Source: Methylocucumis oryzae
Lineage (GTDB): Bacteria > Pseudomonadota > Gammaproteobacteria > Methylococcales > Methylomonadaceae
DNA: 43,444 nucleotides
NCBI RefSeq assembly: GCF_000963695.1
Contig: NZ_LAJX01000119.1
Coordinates: 1-43,444 of the forward strand
Reading direction: 5' to 3'
Position 1 is the first letter of the stretch, and each line of letters begins with the position of its first letter. The translations under genes and the position numbers were made by a program. The notes under the pieces were generated by a model. That model saw only the letters and a list, made by a program, of their open reading frames with translations. It searched no databases and had not been told where the DNA came from. This document shows, piece after piece, positions 26,794 through 35,589 of the stretch.

Positions 26794-28422
26794 TTATTCA
26801 ATCAAAAACTCACGCATCATACCCATGTCTTCATGCTCTAAGTTATGACAGTGGTACATGAACAAACCTTTAAAGTCTTGAAATGGTTTGATAATGCGCA
26901 CGGTTTCACCAGGCATGACTAAGACTGTGTCTTTTAAACCGCTCTCGATAAAACCGTCGCGTACACTGGCATAGCCTGCATCATCAGCGTCTTCGATACT
27001 ACGGCTAATGATTTGGAATTGCTGACCGTGTAGATGAATCGGATGCGCCATAGACATCATCATACCCATGCGTCCGTGCCGACCTCCGCCTGAACCATGC
27101 CTACGTCCCATGCCCATACCGCCGTGTCCGCCATGCTCGTGGAAAATTTCCATTAATTGAATGGTATTGACTGGAATACGCTCAGTAGGCAATGGATTAT
27201 TGTATTCATAGGCATGACCGTTTAACAGCATCGCCATGTGGCCTTCACTAATCGCGATAGGCCTAGGCTGATTCGGATTCGAGCATTGGTTAAGCGTAAG
27301 CGGTGTCAGTGACGCTAATTGTTTGGGCAATTTCGGACTATCGTCTATTTTCCGCGCAATCTTAAACGTCATGATGGGAAAATCGCTACCTAACGGTAAA
27401 CTAGAGTGATTCATCATCATACCCATTGATGGTAAGGCTCCGCTAAACGCTAAGCTGCGCAACGTCAGTAACGTCCCTGGATTACGGCCACTAAAATCCG
27501 CCCAGACATCTAAACGTTCACCCGGTGCTAGCATTAAATATGGCTTAACTTCCGGGGCCGCCAACAGACCGCCATCAACGCCTAATACCGTGATAGGCGT
27601 ACCATCATCCCAGCCCAATTTGTAAATACGCGCATTAGAGCCATTCATAATTCTAAGTCTATAGGCGCGGCTATCGACATCAAGTTGATAATCGGCACGG
27701 CCATTGACCAAAATACGGTCACCGTAATTGCCCATCATGCTGGCATGCATACCATGCCCATACGCGAGTTGATTATCTGCATCAAAGGCGCGGTCTTGAA
27801 TAACAATCGGTAATTCATACGCGCCAGAAGGCAACTCCAATGCAGTTTCTTCAGCATCGCTAACGCGTATGGCACCGGCTAGCCCATAATAAACTTGCGT
27901 GGCAGTCGCCTCATGCGGATGGGGATGATAAATATGTAGCCCGGCTCGATTTAAGACTTCAAATTCATAGACTAGGCTTTCACCTGGATTAATCGCATAA
28001 ACCGGATGACCGTCCATTTCCGCTGGCACATGTAAGCCATGCCAATGGGTCACGGAAGCTTCGGGTAAGGCATTTTGTAAATGAATGCGGACTTTTTGCC
28101 CGCGTTGTAGCTGGATAAGTGGGCCTAGATAGGAATCAGGCAAAGTGACTAAGGTATTATCAGGCCCTTTTAATAGCTTGGCGCGGTATTGAAACACGCG
28201 GGTTTGTTGTCCGGTTAAAATAGGTACTGCCCCTCGTTCACAACGTAATTCAAATTCAACATCGGGTTTAAACGTGGGCGAGGCAGTTCGCTTAGGCATT
28301 TGGGGCAACATGGCCATGCCTTGCATAGCGCCCGACCAGTTAGGTAATAACGTCGCAGCGACACCCAAACTGGTATGGGTAAGAAAGCGGCGACGGGAAT
28401 AATTCTTATAATAGTTTGACAT
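26794..28422 (-). CDS. TAT-exported multicopper oxidase (CueO/laccase-like)
   Basis: The N-terminus has a twin-arginine signal (SRRRFLTHTSLGVAATLLP). All four copper-binding segments are present: HWHG (126-129), HPHPH (166-170), HPIHLHG (460-466) and YHCHNLEHEDMGM (523-535), the last with the type-1 Cys and Met-type axial region. An unusual His/Gly/Met-rich loop (about residues 430-458, HEHGGHGGMGMGRRHG and onward) precedes the third segment, like the Met-rich copper-sensing loop of CueO but Gly- and Arg-rich. Likely periplasmic cuprous oxidase or laccase, giving copper tolerance, which is notable beside a bufferin locus in the same window. Confidence 0.92.
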   Translation of the reverse strand: MSNYYKNYSRRRFLTHTSLGVAATLLPNWSGAMQGMAMLPQMPKRTASPTFKPDVEFELRCERGAVPILTGQQTRVFQYRAKLLKGPDNTLVTLPDSYLGPLIQLQRGQKVRIHLQNALPEASVTHWHGLHVPAEMDGHPVYAINPGESLVYEFEVLNRAGLHIYHPHPHEATATQVYYGLAGAIRVSDAEETALELPSGAYELPIVIQDRAFDADNQLAYGHGMHASMMGNYGDRILVNGRADYQLDVDSRAYRLRIMNGSNARIYKLGWDDGTPITVLGVDGGLLAAPEVKPYLMLAPGERLDVWADFSGRNPGTLLTLRSLAFSGALPSMGMMMNHSSLPLGSDFPIMTFKIARKIDDSPKLPKQLASLTPLTLNQCSNPNQPRPIAISEGHMAMLLNGHAYEYNNPLPTERIPVNTIQLMEIFHEHGGHGGMGMGRRHGSGGGRHGRMGMMMSMAHPIHLHGQQFQIISRSIEDADDAGYASVRDGFIESGLKDTVLVMPGETVRIIKPFQDFKGLFMYHCHNLEHEDMGMMREFLIE

Positions 28423-28496
28423 TTCCTCTCCTCAGACTTGCGTCTTGTTGTACCGTTCGGCACGTCAAACTATATCAGAAAATCCTAATATTCAAA

Positions 28497-29189
28497 CTAT
28501 TGAGTCATACTTAATTGCTGACTTAAGACATTTAAATCAACCGCCTGTCCGAGTTGCTGATAGTCCGCTTGCGCTTGATAAGTTAATACGCCAAGAAATT
28601 CTGCGTGCAGTCTAGCTTTTAGAACTTGTAAGGTTTGCTCAGGACATACCATGTCCGGGTCTACGCTTACTGCTAACCAACCTAGGCAACGAAGTCCTGC
28701 TTGCTTAATCGCCGCAAGTGTTAAACTCGCATGATTAATACAACCTAAACGTAGTGCGACGACTAATAACACCGGTAACTGCAATGCCAATGCTAAATCA
28801 CTCATGGATTGCGTTGCATTAATAGGCGATAACCAGCCTCCCGCACCTTCGACTAAGACAACATCAGCCAGGCTTTGTAAGGTTTGGTAACGTTGTTTCA
28901 GTAATTCAAGCTTAACCGGATTATGGCTCCCGGCTATATCAGGCGATACCGGCAATTCATACGCATAAGGATTGATTAACTCATACGGTAACGGTATCGA
29001 TGACGCCTGTTGTAGCGCTAACGCATCCTCATTACGCCATTCGCCTTGTTGCCACAAACACCCCGATGCGACCGGCTTCATGCCAACTACACAATGATTT
29101 TGCTGTTGTAATAAGTGCATTAAAGTGAGCGTAGCCCAGGTTTTACCTGCATTCGTATCGGTTCCAGTAATAAATAGTCCAGATTTCAT
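28497..29189 (-). CDS. bioD: dethiobiotin synthetase BioD
   Basis: BioD closes the ureido ring of dethiobiotin from DAPA, CO2 and ATP. The P-loop GTDTNAGKTW is at residues 9-18 and VVLVEGAGGWLSPI near 110 is the second nucleotide- and substrate-binding segment. MKPVASGC follows the P-loop strand as usual. 230 residues, normal. Its ATG overlaps the bioC stop as ATGA. Last gene of the bioF-H-C-D operon. Confidence 0.94.
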   Translation of the reverse strand: MKSGLFITGTDTNAGKTWATLTLMHLLQQQNHCVVGMKPVASGCLWQQGEWRNEDALALQQASSIPLPYELINPYAYELPVSPDIAGSHNPVKLELLKQRYQTLQSLADVVLVEGAGGWLSPINATQSMSDLALALQLPVLLVVALRLGCINHASLTLAAIKQAGLRCLGWLAVSVDPDMVCPEQTLQVLKARLHAEFLGVLTYQAQADYQQLGQAVDLNVLSQQLSMTQ

Positions 29190-29989
29190 ACACTAGCCTG
29201 TAGGGTGATAATTTCAAAAGTCGCGCTAATCGTAGACGCCTGCGTTAAACGCAAATAAGCATTTTCTAAGGTTTGTAACTGAGCGCGTGTCGTTAAGCCT
29301 TTTTTGCTTGCGCCGACGATTTTATTCGCGCCTATGGTTTTTAACGCCTGCATTAACTCAAACACTGAAGCATATACACAAACATGGCGTTGGCATTGCA
29401 GTGTTATCGTGCTAAATCCGGCTTGTTTTAATAGGGTATACAGTTGCTCTTGGCTATAAAAATCATTAACGTGTTGATAGCTATCTAAACTGGCCCACGC
29501 TGTCTTTAACTCGATTAATGAATTCGCGCCGAACGTCGTGAACATTATCTGGCCGTGGCGGGTTAATACCCTACGGAAGTCGTTGAAACTATCAGCTAAC
29601 TGCTGACTCCATTGCAGCGCTAAATTCCCGCACAATAAATCAACACTATTACTGGTAAAAGGTAGCGCATCCATATCAACACAGGCATAGTGCAGTGTAG
29701 TTAAGCTGCTCAATTTTTGCTGCGTGGTTAACAACATAGGTCTCGCAAAATCGGTGACGATAAAGCGGTGCGTAGTCATAACCGGTGCTAAGGCTTCGGT
29801 CAAAAAACCGGTACCACAACCTAATTCCACAACCGTTTGCGCGGAACATTGCTCAAGTCCAGGTTTTATCAAGCCAGCAAGCCGTATTGCACTCGCCTGT
29901 TGTAATTGAGCGGCTTGTTCATAGCGAGGCGCAGCCAAAGCAAACGAGTCTTTAATCTGTTGCTTAATCGTATTAGTCGCGGCAATCAT
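29186..29989 (-). CDS. bioC: malonyl-ACP O-methyltransferase BioC
   Basis: BioC methylates malonyl-ACP to open the pimeloyl pathway. The SAM motif VELGCGTGFLTEAL is at residues 54-67, with FIVTDFARPML (motif II) and LLCGNLALQWSQQLADSF (motif IV region, typical of BioC). The start KQQIKDSFALAAPRYEQAAQLQ is also family-typical. 267 residues. Overlaps bioH upstream and bioD downstream by ATGA in both cases. Confidence 0.93.
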   Translation of the reverse strand: MIAATNTIKQQIKDSFALAAPRYEQAAQLQQASAIRLAGLIKPGLEQCSAQTVVELGCGTGFLTEALAPVMTTHRFIVTDFARPMLLTTQQKLSSLTTLHYACVDMDALPFTSNSVDLLCGNLALQWSQQLADSFNDFRRVLTRHGQIMFTTFGANSLIELKTAWASLDSYQHVNDFYSQEQLYTLLKQAGFSTITLQCQRHVCVYASVFELMQALKTIGANKIVGASKKGLTTRAQLQTLENAYLRLTQASTISATFEIITLQASV

Positions 29990-30750
29990 TGAAAAAAGTC
30001 ATGAATCAGTGCCAAACATTCGGCACTATCGGATAAAAAAGGCGCATGAGCTGAACCGGCTAAGCAGTTAACTCGTATCTGAGGATTTAATTCAGCTAAT
30101 GCAGGCGCTAACGCTTTAGGTACTAAGGCATCTTTTGCCCCTAATAACGCCATAACGGGCTGAGCAAGTTTGGTTAATGCAGGTCTTAAATCGGTATCGG
30201 TTAATAAAGCTAAACCGGCCTGTAACGTGGCGTTATTCGGTGCAGACCGTTTTGATAATGCACTTCTTAGTTGTTTTAGCACCGGCTTATACGCCGCCAT
30301 ACCCTGTACTTGTAAGCTTAGAAAGCGCAATAACGTGGCAGGCGCATCTTGTAATAACTGCTCAGCAAATTGCTGTAATACCTCTGCCCTCATCCCAGGC
30401 CAATCGGCGCGTTTAACAAAACAAGGATTACCTGCGATCAGCACTAAGCGCTTGACTCGCTCCGGATGACGCTCGGCTATACTCAACGCAAGCGTCGCAC
30501 CTAATGACCAACCCAACCAATAACTAGGCTGATTCGGTAATGCCGCAATAATCGCATCGCCTACCGACGCTAAACTATAAGGAATTACTGTGTCACTTAA
30601 GCCATGTCCGGGCAAATCGACCAGATAAACTTGGTAAGACTTAGCCAACTCTTGCGCAAACTCATACCAAATAGCGCTATGCATAGACCAACCGTGTAGC
30701 ATGACTAGCGGTTCACCCGCACCTAAGCATTCAATATGTAACTGAGTCAT
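29986..30750 (-). CDS. bioH: pimeloyl-ACP methyl ester esterase BioH
   Basis: I start at ATG 30750, which overlaps the bioF stop as TAATG, in preference to a TTG three codons upstream. This alpha/beta hydrolase has HGWSMHSAIW (oxyanion region), DLPGHGLSD, the nucleophile elbow GWSLGA (Ser82 in this numbering), an Asp in LLGAKDALVP and the catalytic His in GSAHAPFLS. It removes the methyl ester so that pimeloyl-ACP can enter BioF. 254 residues, normal length. Confidence 0.93.
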   Translation of the reverse strand: MTQLHIECLGAGEPLVMLHGWSMHSAIWYEFAQELAKSYQVYLVDLPGHGLSDTVIPYSLASVGDAIIAALPNQPSYWLGWSLGATLALSIAERHPERVKRLVLIAGNPCFVKRADWPGMRAEVLQQFAEQLLQDAPATLLRFLSLQVQGMAAYKPVLKQLRSALSKRSAPNNATLQAGLALLTDTDLRPALTKLAQPVMALLGAKDALVPKALAPALAELNPQIRVNCLAGSAHAPFLSDSAECLALIHDFFQ

Positions 30751-31911
30751 TAATGACAATGATGGGCTAAGCGGGTTAATAAATAATCAATATCGGCTTT
30801 ATCGTGTTCGGCCGACAACGTGACGCGTAAGCGCGCGCTGCCTTTAGGTACGGTGGGTGGCCTAATCGCCGTAACCCATAAACCATCCACCAATAACGCT
30901 TGGCTGACGGCTAAAGCTTTACCGCTATCGCCAATAATCACAGGGTGAATGGCCGATACGGACGGCAAGATTTCAAGCCCTAAGCGCTTAGCACCTTCGC
31001 TAAAATACACACTAAGCTCGGCCAGTTTATCTCTACGCCAGGCTTCATCACGCAACAGCGTTAAACTCGTTAAACTGGCACACGCCAGCGCGGGCGGTAA
31101 GGCTGTGGTGTAAATAAACGTGCGCGCCGACTGAATTAAGGTTTCTATCAGCGCTTCTGAACCGGCAACAAACGCACCACAACAACCCAATGCTTTCCCC
31201 AACGTCGCCATTAAAATAGGTACATCGTCTTGCGTTAATTGCAACTGTTCTAAAACCCCACCGCCTTGTGCGCCTAACACGCCCAAGCCATGCGCATCAT
31301 CGACCATTATCCAAGCCTTATGCTCGCGTGCCAGCGTAGCGAGTTCAGCTAACGGCGCCATATCACCATCCATACTAAACACACCATCAGTGACAATCAG
31401 TTTGTTGCCTTTCGCTTTCGCTTTCGCTAACTGCTCAGCCAAGTGCTGGCTATTCGCATGAGCGTAACGCTGAAAACGCGCGCCAGAGCTTAAACCACCA
31501 TCGAGTAACGACGCATGATTCAGCCTATCTTCTAATACCGTGTCGCCAGCGTTTAATAACGCAGTCATTACGCCAATATTAGCCATATACCCAGTCGAAA
31601 ATAACAATGCGCGCTCGCGCCCAGTAAACTCGGCTAAAGCCAGCTCTAACTCATGATGCGCCTGGCTGTGACCCGCTATTAAATGCGCAGAACCACTGCC
31701 CACACCGTATTGTTCTGCGCCTTGCTGCAAGGCTTGTATCACTTTAGGATGGCTTGCTAACCCTAAGTAATCGTTACTACAAAAATTAATAACGTTGCGC
31801 CCGTCTACCTTTACCTTAACGCCTTGGGCGGTTTCTAAAATACGCCGAGTGCGGTAAAAGGTTTTGTGCGGCTAGTGACTGTAAGTGATGTTGTAAGTGG
31901 GAAAACGACAT
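30750..31911 (-). CDS. bioF: 8-amino-7-oxononanoate synthase BioF, one frameshift
   Basis: The true start is ATG 31911 ([18 protein letters not shown]). One surplus base in 31856-31859 breaks the frame; without it the protein reads [16 protein letters not shown], then [15 protein letters not shown] and the rest. PLP-enzyme marks are [28 protein letters not shown] and [12 protein letters not shown], with the PLP-binding Lys in the last. Corrected length is about 386, as expected. First of four overlapping bio genes; a palindromic element separates it from bioB. Confidence 0.93.
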
Positions 31912-31956
31912 GGTTTAGTTAGGCTTATGGGCTATGCACTTTAGACGAGACAATGC

Positions 31957-32087
31957 TAAATAGGAACAGGACATTCAGAGCGCAGGACGCCGTAAATACA
32001 TCCCTGTAGGCTTGGCGGCAGCATCCCTGCTGCCGACACCTGCTCTCTAAACGCCCTGTCCCTACTTAAGTTGGTAGCCGACGTTTG
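31957..32087 (+). repeat. dispersed inverted-repeat element, copy C
   Basis: Left end CTAAATAGGAACAGG and right end CCTGTCCCTACTTAAG pair imperfectly, and the core has the same two hairpins (GGACG/CATCC and GGCAGCA/TGCTGCC) as copies A and B. It fills the gap between bioB and bioF, so it may affect transcription between them. Confidence 0.85.
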
Positions 32088-32098
32088 TACCTACGAAA

Positions 32099-33058
32099 TT
32101 ACGCATAACTAGACCCACCCGCATGTAAGCCTAACCGGTTAAACAATTGCTTATCATGGTTAGTCATGGGGTTATCGGTGGTTAATAGCTTTTCACCATA
32201 AAAAATAGAATTCGCACCCGCCAAAAAGCATAAGGCTTGCATTTCATCGCTCATGCTATTGCGGCCTGCCGATAATCGGACACGCGAAGTTGGCATCATA
32301 ATGCGCGCCACGGCAATAGTTCTGATAAACAGTAACGGGTCTAGCGCATCGGTACCCATTAACGGCGTGCCTTCGACTTGCACCAACATGTTGATAGGTA
32401 CGCTTTCGGGATGTTTAGGCAAGTTAGCTAATTGCACCAGCAAATTCGCCCTATCGTCATCGCTTTCACCCATGCCGACAATACCGCCGCAACAGACATT
32501 AATACCGGCCGCGCGCACTCTATCTAAAGTATCTAAACGGTCTTGATACGTGCGTGTCGTGATGATTTCAGAGTAATAATCTTCTGAAGTATCGAGGTTA
32601 TGGTTGTAATAATCCAAACCACCGTCTTTTAAACGTGCGGCTTGGCTATCGGTTAACATACCGAGAGTTGCACAGGTTTCCATACCTAAGGCTTTAACGC
32701 CTTGTACCATTTCAACGACACGCTCTATATCGCGGTCTTTAGGCTGACGCCACGCCGCACCCATGCAAAAACGCGAGGCACCTTGTTGTTTGGCTTGCGC
32801 TGCTGCTTGTATTACATCACTCACTGGCATGAGGGCTTCAGACGTCAAACCGGTATGATAACGCGCGCTTTGCGGGCAATAGCCGCAATCTTCTGAGCAT
32901 GAGCCAGTTTTAATGCTGAGCAAACTACTGATTTGCACTTCATTGGCATCAAAAAATTGTCTATGCAGCGTTTGTGCGTTAAAAATCAAATCATTAAACG
33001 GCGTTGCAAAAAGCGCGAGCACTTCACTGGTTTGCCAATCGTGGCGAATTAAAGACAT
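32099..33058 (-). CDS. bioB: biotin synthase BioB
   Basis: BioB is the radical-SAM enzyme inserting sulphur into dethiobiotin. The cluster motif CSEDCGYC gives Cys54, Cys58 and Cys61. Other family blocks are [22 protein letters not shown] and RLSAGRNSM, the Arg in the last binding the second iron-sulphur cluster. 319 residues, normal. Divergent from comF with a 66-base gap, a frequent gammaproteobacterial arrangement. The bioF-H-C-D operon follows on the same strand after a palindromic element; bioA is not in the window. Confidence 0.95.
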   Translation of the reverse strand: MSLIRHDWQTSEVLALFATPFNDLIFNAQTLHRQFFDANEVQISSLLSIKTGSCSEDCGYCPQSARYHTGLTSEALMPVSDVIQAAAQAKQQGASRFCMGAAWRQPKDRDIERVVEMVQGVKALGMETCATLGMLTDSQAARLKDGGLDYYNHNLDTSEDYYSEIITTRTYQDRLDTLDRVRAAGINVCCGGIVGMGESDDDRANLLVQLANLPKHPESVPINMLVQVEGTPLMGTDALDPLLFIRTIAVARIMMPTSRVRLSAGRNSMSDEMQALCFLAGANSIFYGEKLLTTDNPMTNHDKQLFNRLGLHAGGSSYA

Positions 33059-33124
33059 GGCTATGTTCTCCGGGTATAGTGTGAGCGACTTTACTCAAAC
33101 ACTTGTCAACTTGATATTATTGTT

Positions 33125-33835
33125 ATGGGTTACAACTGGCTTAATATTATACAGAATTACTTGCTACCGCCTACTTGTGTTTTATGCGGGCATGAAGGTT
33201 TTTTAGGTCGAGACTTGTGCGAGTATTGTTACCGAGACTTAGCGCGTAACCTCATCTGTTGTTCACTATGCGCGCGCCCGCTAGCAACCAATGAATCAGG
33301 GCTTGTTTGTGGGGAATGTTTAAGGTTAACACCGGCTTTTGATAAAACACTGGCACCGTTTTTATACCAAGATGCCATGCAGTTATTGATTACCCAATTG
33401 AAGTTCGGTGGTGATTTTAAAAATGCGCGTATTTTAGGACAGTTATTAGCCGAGCATATCCCAGGAGACGACTTACCCGAACTGATATTACCGGTACCGT
33501 TACATGGGCAACGTTACCGGGAACGCGGTTTTAATCAAGCGCTGGAAATCGCAAGAATTGTTGCGACCGAATTGAAGTTACCTATTGATTTTTATAGCTG
33601 TAAACGCAACCGCCCGACGGAGCAACAAACGCAATTAACCGCTAAAAAGCGTCGGCAAAATATCAAACATGCGTTTAGCGTAGTTAAACCTTTACCGGCT
33701 AAGCATATTGCACTACTAGACGATGTCATGACCACCGGCGCGACAGCGGATGAGCTGACCAAAACCTTAAAAAATCAAGGTGTTGAACGAGTCGAATTAT
33801 GGGTATGCGCCAGGGCTTGGTATAAAAAATCTTGA
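33125..33835 (+). CDS. comF: ComF-family phosphoribosyltransferase-like protein
   Basis: An N-terminal zinc-ribbon-like part has four CxxC-type pairs (PTCVLCGHEG, LCEYCYRDL, CCSLCARPL, VCGECLRL; about residues 17-66). After it comes the phosphoribosyltransferase fold with LPVPLHGQRYRERGFNQALEIA and the PRPP loop LLDDVMTTGATADEL near residue 195. Involved in handling incoming single-stranded DNA during natural transformation; comEC at 37.2-39.5 kb provides the pore. 236 residues. Confidence 0.92.
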   Translation: MGYNWLNIIQNYLLPPTCVLCGHEGFLGRDLCEYCYRDLARNLICCSLCARPLATNESGLVCGECLRLTPAFDKTLAPFLYQDAMQLLITQLKFGGDFKNARILGQLLAEHIPGDDLPELILPVPLHGQRYRERGFNQALEIARIVATELKLPIDFYSCKRNRPTEQQTQLTAKKRRQNIKHAFSVVKPLPAKHIALLDDVMTTGATADELTKTLKNQGVERVELWVCARAWYKKS

Positions 33836-33902
33836 TACGACTAACATCGCGAAATACTTAGTTTAACCGCTTATGTCGGGTGCCCCCTACTTAAGCTCAA
33901 TA

Positions 33903-34859
33903 TTATTGCTGGTGACATGCCACACAGTTGAATGACGAATTAAACATGATTTTTACACCCGATGGACCACTCGAATCATCGTTAAATTGAGCAACGTTAT
34001 CCCGTGCATTTTTAATACGATTTTCCAGTACGTCACGGAATTTCCATTTGACATAATCGGCTGATAATCTCGCATTGGCATAAATTTTTTGAGCGGTAGC
34101 CCAATCACCTGATTTCACCAACATATCACCCATATTTAAAAAAAATCCCTCAAAATTATGTGGCGCAATCCAAGAATTCCAGCACACCCGTTTGTTTCCC
34201 TGCACCGTCAGCAATCGCATATACTTAGAAAAATCAGGATTATTTCTATCGACGGTCTCATCGACACAAACATCTAAATTACGCCATTGCCATTCCAGGC
34301 CTTCTTGGAATTGGGACGAGTTAGCGGGTTGCGAACTCATCATATAGCCTGCAGTAAAAAAGTTAAATTCAGGCCATTCGCTGATTGAGTCCACCAATAA
34401 ATAATACCCTTCGCGAACGAGCTTTTCATCTTTATGAATCGTCCCCTCGGCAACGATTGAACTCCCCAGAAAACCTAAAAAGCGGGCATCTAAAGGATTG
34501 AGCCTCACAGCCTCATGAAAATATTTATGGGCTAATACCGCATCATCAGTGATAAAAGACGGTATTTCCTGCAACCGACTACGCTCTGCTAATCGCCAAA
34601 TATGGAGCCATCCTAAGTGTGCAGCCGTAACTGAATCGTTAGGAGCATCCAAATAAGCAGCCGTCATACTTTCTAATGCATTGGAAATTTTTTCATATTC
34701 GCCAGCATGAAAGATTTGCCAAAACAACGCATCAGCTTTTAATGCCGCACGGCTGCGAGTAACCGTATCGTGTTTTGACGGCGCAGATTTAATGGCTATG
34801 TAAGCACAAGAAGGAAGAAACGTAATTATCGCAATAATAACGAGAGTAGATTTTTTCAT
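33903..34859 (-). CDS. lipoprotein with helical (TPR-like) body and C-terminal haem motif
   Basis: A short signal peptide ends in a lipobox-like LPSC (Cys18), suggesting a lipid anchor. The body is helical, with paired repeats such as AAHLGWLHIWRLAERSRLQE, AHKYFHEAVRLNPLDARFLGFLGS and MGDMLVKSGDWATAQKIYANARLS, which resemble tetratricopeptide repeats. Most unusually, the final nine residues contain CVACH (Cys312, Cys315, His316), a c-type haem site two residues from the C-terminus. I do not recognise a named family. Possible electron-transfer or haem-carrying lipoprotein. Confidence 0.65.
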   Translation of the reverse strand: MKKSTLVIIAIITFLPSCAYIAIKSAPSKHDTVTRSRAALKADALFWQIFHAGEYEKISNALESMTAAYLDAPNDSVTAAHLGWLHIWRLAERSRLQEIPSFITDDAVLAHKYFHEAVRLNPLDARFLGFLGSSIVAEGTIHKDEKLVREGYYLLVDSISEWPEFNFFTAGYMMSSQPANSSQFQEGLEWQWRNLDVCVDETVDRNNPDFSKYMRLLTVQGNKRVCWNSWIAPHNFEGFFLNMGDMLVKSGDWATAQKIYANARLSADYVKWKFRDVLENRIKNARDNVAQFNDDSSGPSGVKIMFNSSFNCVACHQQ

Positions 34860-34926
34860 AAAAAGTCTTGAGTTAGATAAAAAGTCTAGTAAAATCGGGG
34901 TCAGAGTAAATCAGCAATAATTTTTA

Positions 34927-35039
34927 TTATGGGTCTTCATCTGACCATTCAACGATTTTTACATAGCAGTATTTTTGATTCATTTTTTCACCTCTTCAAT
35001 AGCAGCCTCGACAGCCCGTTCCTGATTTTTTGGCATCAT
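34927..35039 (-). pseudogene. remnant toxin-antitoxin-like gene pair
   Basis: Two tiny frames overlap as ATGA: 34980-35039 (MMPKNQERAVEAAIEEVKK) and 34927-34983 (MNQKYCYVKIVEWSDEDP). The second resembles the first strand of HicB-like antitoxins and stops abruptly; the first looks like the tail of a preceding partner. Together they look like a decayed toxin-antitoxin pair left beside the intact hicB. Weak evidence, based on short matches only. Confidence 0.35.
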
Positions 35040-35083
35040 CTCCCGTTTTTCCAGAGATGATTACTGCTCATCAAAAACGGTGA

Positions 35084-35135
35084 ACCGCCATCGGTGCGCC
35101 CCGAAGACAGATTGCCTAGCGGCGAATTCCTTTTA
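35084..35135 (-). repeat. attC-like palindromic repeat at hicB end (partial)
   Basis: About 52 bases match the repeat at 35590-35700 closely (ACCGCCATCGGTGCG, GATTGCCTAGCGGCGAAT). On the minus strand it begins exactly at the hicB stop, as an integron cassette attachment site would. The opposite arm is not conserved, so this copy is degenerate. Confidence 0.5.
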
Positions 35136-35345
35136 CGCAGCTACTTCGATAAATGTGCTTTTTGATACGGGTTGAGGAATTGGCTGACCTTCATTTTGCA
35201 AATCTTCCAGATGAAATTGAATGGCCTCTCGAATCAGCTCAATAACCTCTTGCTCAGTTTCCCCAACCGCTACACAACCAGGCAAATCAGGAACAAAAGC
35301 ACCATAACTTGATTCGCCTTTCTCAACTATAACCATATATCGCAT
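35133..35345 (-). CDS. hicB: HicB-like antitoxin
   Basis: The 70-residue product has the HicB-like partial RNase-H fold: MRYMVIVEKGESSYGAFVPD, then LPGCVAVGETEQEVIELI and REAIQFHLEDL. It lacks a clear C-terminal DNA-binding domain, ending VSKSTFIEVAA. It begins two bases after the hicA stop and would neutralise HicA. The stop codon lies at the edge of an attC-like repeat. Confidence 0.88.
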   Translation of the reverse strand: MRYMVIVEKGESSYGAFVPDLPGCVAVGETEQEVIELIREAIQFHLEDLQNEGQPIPQPVSKSTFIEVAA

Positions 35346-35347
35346 AG

Positions 35348-35536
35348 TTACTCCTTCAAACCCGCTTGTTTCAAAATGCTGTTCAGCGTGCCGCGAGGCA
35401 CGTCAATGCTGAGTTTACCCGCAACAGTGACTGTTCCAGATTTAGTACCATGATGAAATTGACGATGACTGCCACGCTCACGCACCAAAAATCAAGCATC
35501 TTTTTCTAAAATGCTCAATAACTCAGAAACTTTCAT
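35348..35536 (-). pseudogene. hicA: HicA-like toxin with in-frame TGA at codon 15
   Basis: ATG 35536 gives MKVSELLSILEKDA, then TGA where HicA proteins have Trp, then in the same frame FLVRERGSHRQFHHGTKSG, TVTVAGKLSIDVPRGTLNSI and LKQAGLKE. This is a complete 62-codon double-stranded RNA-binding-fold mRNA interferase including the catalytic His of GSHRQF. The downstream frame is perfect, so this is a single substitution (TGG to TGA) and not an indel. It is therefore an inactive toxin or a single-base error. It precedes hicB with a two-base gap. Confidence 0.8.
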
Positions 35537-35589
35537 GAAGGCGATTGTACGTCTTTGTTAAGTAAAAACTAACATCGAAGCTGTGAGCT

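Noticed and set aside
3513-32087. CRISPR array as an explanation of the recurring 130-base units
   Set aside because: Only three copies, many kilobases apart, with no regular spacers or cas genes.
35348-35536. TGA recoded as tryptophan
   Set aside because: Trp is encoded by TGG throughout the window and TGA serves as a stop for many genes, including bufB, bioC and bioH.
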